This document shows, one piece after another, positions 63,002-64,000 of a stretch of 64,000 nt of DNA. This DNA comes from Nocardioides mesophilus. GTDB taxonomy: Bacteria > Actinomycetota > Actinomycetes > Propionibacteriales > Nocardioidaceae. Under the pieces are notes generated by a model, which did no database searches, was not told the origin of the DNA, and saw nothing but the letters and a program-made list of their open reading frames with translations. Location: the NCBI RefSeq assembly GCF_014395785.1, contig NZ_CP060713.1:462501-526500 (forward strand), given 5' to 3'. The position numbers were made by a program, and so were the translations under genes. Within the stretch, counting starts at the first letter, position 1. Each line of letters opens with the position of its first letter.

Positions 63002-64000
63002 CAGCGCGGGCCGAAGGCCTCTCGCAGCCGGTCGAACATCGAGCGTGAGTGGCCGGCCGTGTGCAGGTGACCGTCGGGCGACTCCTCGCCGCGCAGCCCG
63101 GCCAGCTCGCGCAGCAGCTCCTGCTGCCGGTCGTCGAGCCGGGTGGGCGTCTCGACGACGACCTTGACCACGATGTCGCCGCGGCCGGTGCCGCGCAGCG
63201 ACGGGACGCCGTGCCCGCCGAGCACCATCTCGGTCCCCGACTGCGTGCCGGGCTTGATCTCGACGGTGACCGCGGTCTCCAGGTCGCTGCCGGACTCCTC
63301 GCTGTCGGCGTCGACGAGGTCCGCCTCGAGCAGCGGCAGGTCGATCGTCGTGCCGAGCGCCGCGGCGGTCATCGGCACCGTCACCGTGCAGAGCAGGTCC
63401 GAGCCGTGCCGCACGAAGACCGGGTGCTCGCTGACGTGGATCTCGACGTACAGATCGCCCGCCGGGCCGCCACCGGGTCCGACCTCGCCCTGCCCGGAGA
63501 GCTGGACCCGGGTGCCGGTGTCGACGCCGGCCGGGATCTTCACCGTCAGCGTGCGACGCGAGCGGACCCGGCCGTCGCCGGAGCACTCGCGGCACGGCTC
63601 GGGGATGATCGAGCCGTAGCCGCGGCAGGCCGCGCACGGCCGCATCGTCCGGATCTCGCCGAGGAACGAGCGCTGCACGTGGATGGTCTCGCCCCGGCCG
63701 CCGCAGGTCTCGCAGGTGGTGGGCGAGGAGCCGGGCGCGGCGCCGCTGCCGCTGCACAACGGGCAGAGCACCGCGGTGTCGACCTTGAGCTCGCGGGTGG
63801 TGCCGAACGCCGCGCCGGCGAGGTCGACCTCGAGCCGGATCAGCGCGTCCTGGCCGCGGCGGGTGCGCGGCCGGGGACCGCGACCGCCGCCCGCGGCGCC
63901 GGCTCCCCCGCCGCCGCCGAAGAACGCGTCCATGATATCGGTGAACGAGAACCCCGCGCCGGCACCGGCGAAGCCGCCGGCTCCGCCGCTGAACGGGTCA
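63001..64000 (-). CDS. dnaJ: Chaperone DnaJ, 5' end cut by window
   Basis: C-terminal 333 residues of a DnaJ co-chaperone; the J domain lies beyond the window. The Gly/Phe-rich region is at the right edge. All four zinc repeats are present (CPLCSGSG, CETCGGRG, CAACRGYG, CRECSGDG), followed by the substrate-binding domains. Actinobacterial dnaJ2 usually follows hrcA. The frame is open to base 64000, so the gene continues. Coupled to rsmE. Confidence 0.95.
   Translation of the reverse strand, partial: DPFSGGAGGFAGAGAGFSFTDIMDAFFGGGGGAGAAGGGRGPRPRTRRGQDALIRLEVDLAGAAFGTTRELKVDTAVLCPLCSGSGAAPGSSPTTCETCGGRGETIHVQRSFLGEIRTMRPCAACRGYGSIIPEPCRECSGDGRVRSRRTLTVKIPAGVDTGTRVQLSGQGEVGPGGGPAGDLYVEIHVSEHPVFVRHGSDLLCTVTVPMTAAALGTTIDLPLLEADLVDADSEESGSDLETAVTVEIKPGTQSGTEMVLGGHGVPSLRGTGRGDIVVKVVVETPTRLDDRQQELLRELAGLRGEESPDGHLHTAGHSRSMFDRLREAFGPR

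Overview
The window is a gene-dense stretch of a very GC-rich actinobacterial chromosome, most likely from a Nocardioides-like member of the Propionibacteriales. The case for this rests on GTG/TTG starts, frequent ATGA/TGATG overlaps and G/C-ending codons. It also rests on the gene content: a WS/DGAT acyltransferase, a methyltransferase/FAD-oxidoreductase pair of the 10-methyl (tuberculostearic) fatty acid type, DUF3099 and septum-formation-like proteins, and the order dnaJ-rsmE-HIT-phoH-ybeY-CBS protein-cdd-like-era-leuA-recO-uppS-glyS-dusB-dgt-dnaG. The species assignment is an inference; no search was run.

Layout. 0-6.6 kb: a cut-off PAP2 phosphatase, glutamate decarboxylase, a small membrane protein, a 41-residue ORF, an SRPBCC protein overlapping a wax ester/diacylglycerol acyltransferase, a DHA2-type MFS exporter and a secreted protein. 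Two identical-arm 17-bp palindromes (TCACCCG-N3-CGGGTGA) lie in the upstream regions here. 6.9-12.7 kb: a tightly overlapping six-gene partner-switching operon: RsbR, RsbS, RsbT, an ATPase-SpoIIE phosphatase, a hybrid histidine kinase and a REC-SpoIIE phosphatase. A CAU tRNA follows on the other strand. 13-16.1 kb: a lipoprotein, an M15 peptidase, a PIG-L deacetylase and tRNA-Asn. 16.1-27.5 kb (minus strand): a truncated LuxR-type STAND ATPase, dnaG, dgt, dusB, secreted proteins, glyS and a small monooxygenase-like protein.

27.5-30.8 kb: a zinc-uptake operon (znuA-znuC-znuB-zur) preceded by four copies of a 21-bp repeat and by two perfect 15-bp palindromes that look like tandem Zur operators. 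30.8-41.5 kb: a PhoX-like phosphatase, a frameshifted isoprenyl transferase, MarR, recO, an alpha/beta hydrolase, a gluconate module (gntP, gntR, gntK) with a candidate operator, two GNAT proteins, a zinc-finger-like acidic protein and HU. 41.6-49.3 kb: leuA with a Leu-codon leader peptide, a double-GNAT protein, an AlkX-like glycosylase, a flavodoxin-like protein, two tandem septum-formation-like lipoproteins and era. 49.4-54.6 kb: a PAP2-kinase-membrane fusion, then the branched fatty acid pair. 54.6-64 kb: a degenerate cytidine deaminase-like protein, CBS protein, ybeY, phoH, a copper-monooxygenase-like lipoprotein, HIT, an ECF sigma factor with a co-transcribed membrane protein, an F420/NADP-type oxidoreductase, rsmE and the 3' part of dnaJ.

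How it fits together. Housekeeping genes for translation, replication and RNA maturation form a minus-strand backbone. Plus-strand and accessory modules for stress signalling, metal uptake, sugar-acid use, lipid modification and envelope functions sit between them. Many genes carry a TANNNT-like -10 hexamer 6-7 bases before the start codon and no Shine-Dalgarno sequence, which suggests that leaderless transcripts are common. I saw no CRISPR array, insertion sequence, prophage or rRNA. The most unusual items are the signalling operon with its modified receiver, the shared 17-bp palindrome, the PAP2-kinase-membrane fusion, the repeat cluster before znuA and the uppS frameshift.
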